Part shown: positions 42,486 to 43,454 of the stretch, one piece after another
Layout: every line of letters begins with the position of its first letter
Position numbering within the stretch: the stretch's first letter is position 1
NCBI RefSeq assembly: GCF_000177675.1
Contig: NZ_ADGX01000072.1
Coordinates: 1 to 43,454, forward strand
Source of the DNA: Parafrankia sp. EUN1f
GTDB taxonomy: Bacteria > Actinomycetota > Actinomycetes > Frankiales > Frankiaceae
Direction: 5' to 3'
Length of the DNA: 43,454 bases
Position numbers and translations under genes: made by a program
The notes under the pieces: model-generated
Told to the model about the DNA's origin: nothing
Database searches by the model: none
What the model saw: the letters and a program-made list of their open reading frames with translations, nothing else

Positions 42486-43454
42486 TCAGGCTGGGCGGCG
42501 CGTCCTGCGGGCGGAGGGGGCGGGTTTTCCTCGGCGGCCGGTGCCGGGCCGCGCGCCGGATTCCCGGCTCGGCCGTTCGGCGCGCAGGTTGAGGGGCTGG
42601 CCGGCGATGCGGGTGCGGGTCAACGCCCGCTGGGTGGCCTTGGTCAGGTCGGCGGGAAGTTCGACGAGACTGTAGTCGGCCCGGATGTCGATCCGGCCGA
42701 AGTCCGCCCGGGCCAGGCCACCCTCGTTGGCGAGCGCCCCGACGATCTGGCCCGGGGTGACCCGCTGGCGATGCCCGACCCCGATCCGGTAGACGGCATA
42801 GACCCGCCGCGGCCCGCCCACCCCGCGGGCGGGCCTCTCCCGGACAGGCGGGGCGGAGTCCGGCGGGAGGAGGAACTCCCCCGGTTCCTGGCGGGTCATC
42901 ACAGCAAGCGCCGCGGCGATGTCGGCGAGCGGCACGTCATGCTCACGGGTGTAGCCAAGGACCAGGTCCCTGAACACGGCGTGGGCCGGCGCGTCGAGCG
43001 CGGCGGTGATCGCGTCGTGGAACTTCGCGACCCGCCGGGCGTTCACATCCTCCGCGGTCGGCAGTTCCATCTCGGCGAGCGGCTGGCGAGTCGCCTTCTC
43101 GATCGCGGCGAGCAGGCCCTTCTCCCTCGGGGTGACGAGCAGCAGCGCCTCACCGCTGCGCCCGGCGCGGCCGGTACGGCCGATGCGGTGGACGTAGGAC
43201 TCCGGGTCGGTGGGGATGTCGTAGTTGACGACGTGGGTGACCCGTTCGACGTCGAGGCCGCGGGCGGCGACGTCCGTGGCGACGAGAAGGTCGAGAGCGC
43301 CGTCACGGAGCTGGGCGATGAGCTTCTCCCGCTGCGGCTGGCCGAGGTCGCCGTTGATCGCCTCGGTGGCGAACCCGCGGCTGCGCAGCCGCTCGGCGAC
43401 GTCCTCGGTCGCCGACTTCGTCCGCACAAAAATGATCATCGCTTCGAACGGTTC
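42486..43454 (-). CDS. deaD: DEAD-box RNA helicase, C-terminal part (5' end outside window)
   Basis: The second RecA-like domain and tail of a DEAD-box ATP-dependent RNA helicase. Visible motifs are IIFVRTKSATEDVAERL, INGDLGQPQREKLI, LLVATDVAARGLDVERV (motif V) and YVHRIGRTGRAGRSGEAL (motif VI). After a helical region comes a DbpA-type RNA-binding domain: AVYRIGVGHRQRVTPGQIV, LARADFGRIDIRADYSLVEL. A basic tail ends GRRGKPAPSARRTRRPA. This layout is that of DeaD/CsdA, which unwinds RNA during ribosome assembly and cold adaptation. The N-terminal ATP-binding domain lies beyond the window. Confidence 0.93.
   Translation of the reverse strand, partial: EPFEAMIIFVRTKSATEDVAERLRSRGFATEAINGDLGQPQREKLIAQLRDGALDLLVATDVAARGLDVERVTHVVNYDIPTDPESYVHRIGRTGRAGRSGEALLLVTPREKGLLAAIEKATRQPLAEMELPTAEDVNARRVAKFHDAITAALDAPAHAVFRDLVLGYTREHDVPLADIAAALAVMTRQEPGEFLLPPDSAPPVRERPARGVGGPRRVYAVYRIGVGHRQRVTPGQIVGALANEGGLARADFGRIDIRADYSLVELPADLTKATQRALTRTRIAGQPLNLRAERPSRESGARPGTGRRGKPAPSARRTRRPA

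Noticed and set aside
1-43454. CRISPR arrays, tRNA and rRNA genes
   Set aside because: No regularly spaced identical repeats with unique spacers and no cloverleaf or rRNA sequence were seen on either strand.

Overview
The window comes from a very GC-rich actinobacterium. Codon third positions are almost all G or C, GTG and TTG starts are common, and there is a deazaflavin (F420)-type nitroreductase, secreted proteins with alanine-rich signal peptides, and many TetR/ArsR-type regulators. The mix of Uma2 nucleases, PIN-domain toxin-antitoxin pairs, AAA-like ATPases and RHS proteins recalls Frankiaceae. That placement is an impression, not a proven one.

Layout. 1-16 kb is ordinary chromosome with small, mostly single-gene units: the tail of an SDR, a TetR-membrane protein divergent pair with two operator-like repeats, a DUF2207-like membrane protein, an NmrA-type SDR, a coiled-coil protein, a methyltransferase, a YcaQ-type glycosylase, a DUF234 ATPase, an F420-type nitroreductase, an ArsR-SRPBCC-DHFR operon, a small secreted protein, a secreted endonuclease/exonuclease/phosphatase with a lamin-tail domain, and a sulfite-oxidase-like enzyme. 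16.3-20.1 kb is a scarred accessory region: a Uma2 nuclease, a chimeric scrap made from two genes found elsewhere in this window, a broken PIN toxin, a Phd/VapBC-type pair whose toxin carries two compensating frameshifts, an AAA ATPase fused to a nuclease-like domain, and a short IS remnant.

20.1-34.3 kb is the centrepiece, a polymorphic-toxin (RHS) locus read on the minus strand. A roughly 9.9-kb rhs gene (34287 to 24371) has an N-terminal anchor, DNRLRE, DUF6531 and YD-repeat shell, then a tip with a spacer repeat, a pretoxin-HINT domain and a toxin of unassigned family. It is followed by an overlapping immunity gene with HEAT/LRV-like repeats. The frame changes at a run of seven Gs exactly between shell and tip. 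Downstream lies a displaced second tip with its own shell end, spacer repeats, toxin and overlapping immunity gene, then a remnant of a third, probably immunity, gene. Each displaced piece is preceded by a copy of the same 335-338 bp relic of a GGDEF (diguanylate cyclase) gene. This reads as a record of successive tip replacements. About 1 kb upstream of the rhs start has extreme strand asymmetry (T about 4 percent, A about 27 percent on the + strand in the part counted) and no convincing gene.

35.7-43.5 kb returns to ordinary genes: a small TTG-start protein with a terminator, a lipoprotein alpha/beta-hydrolase, a Mut7-C RNase-like protein, a GIY-YIG protein, a phosphatidylserine-decarboxylase-family enzyme resembling the PsiD-type amino-acid decarboxylases, and the C-terminal part of a DeaD-type RNA helicase. 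No rRNA, tRNA or CRISPR array was seen.
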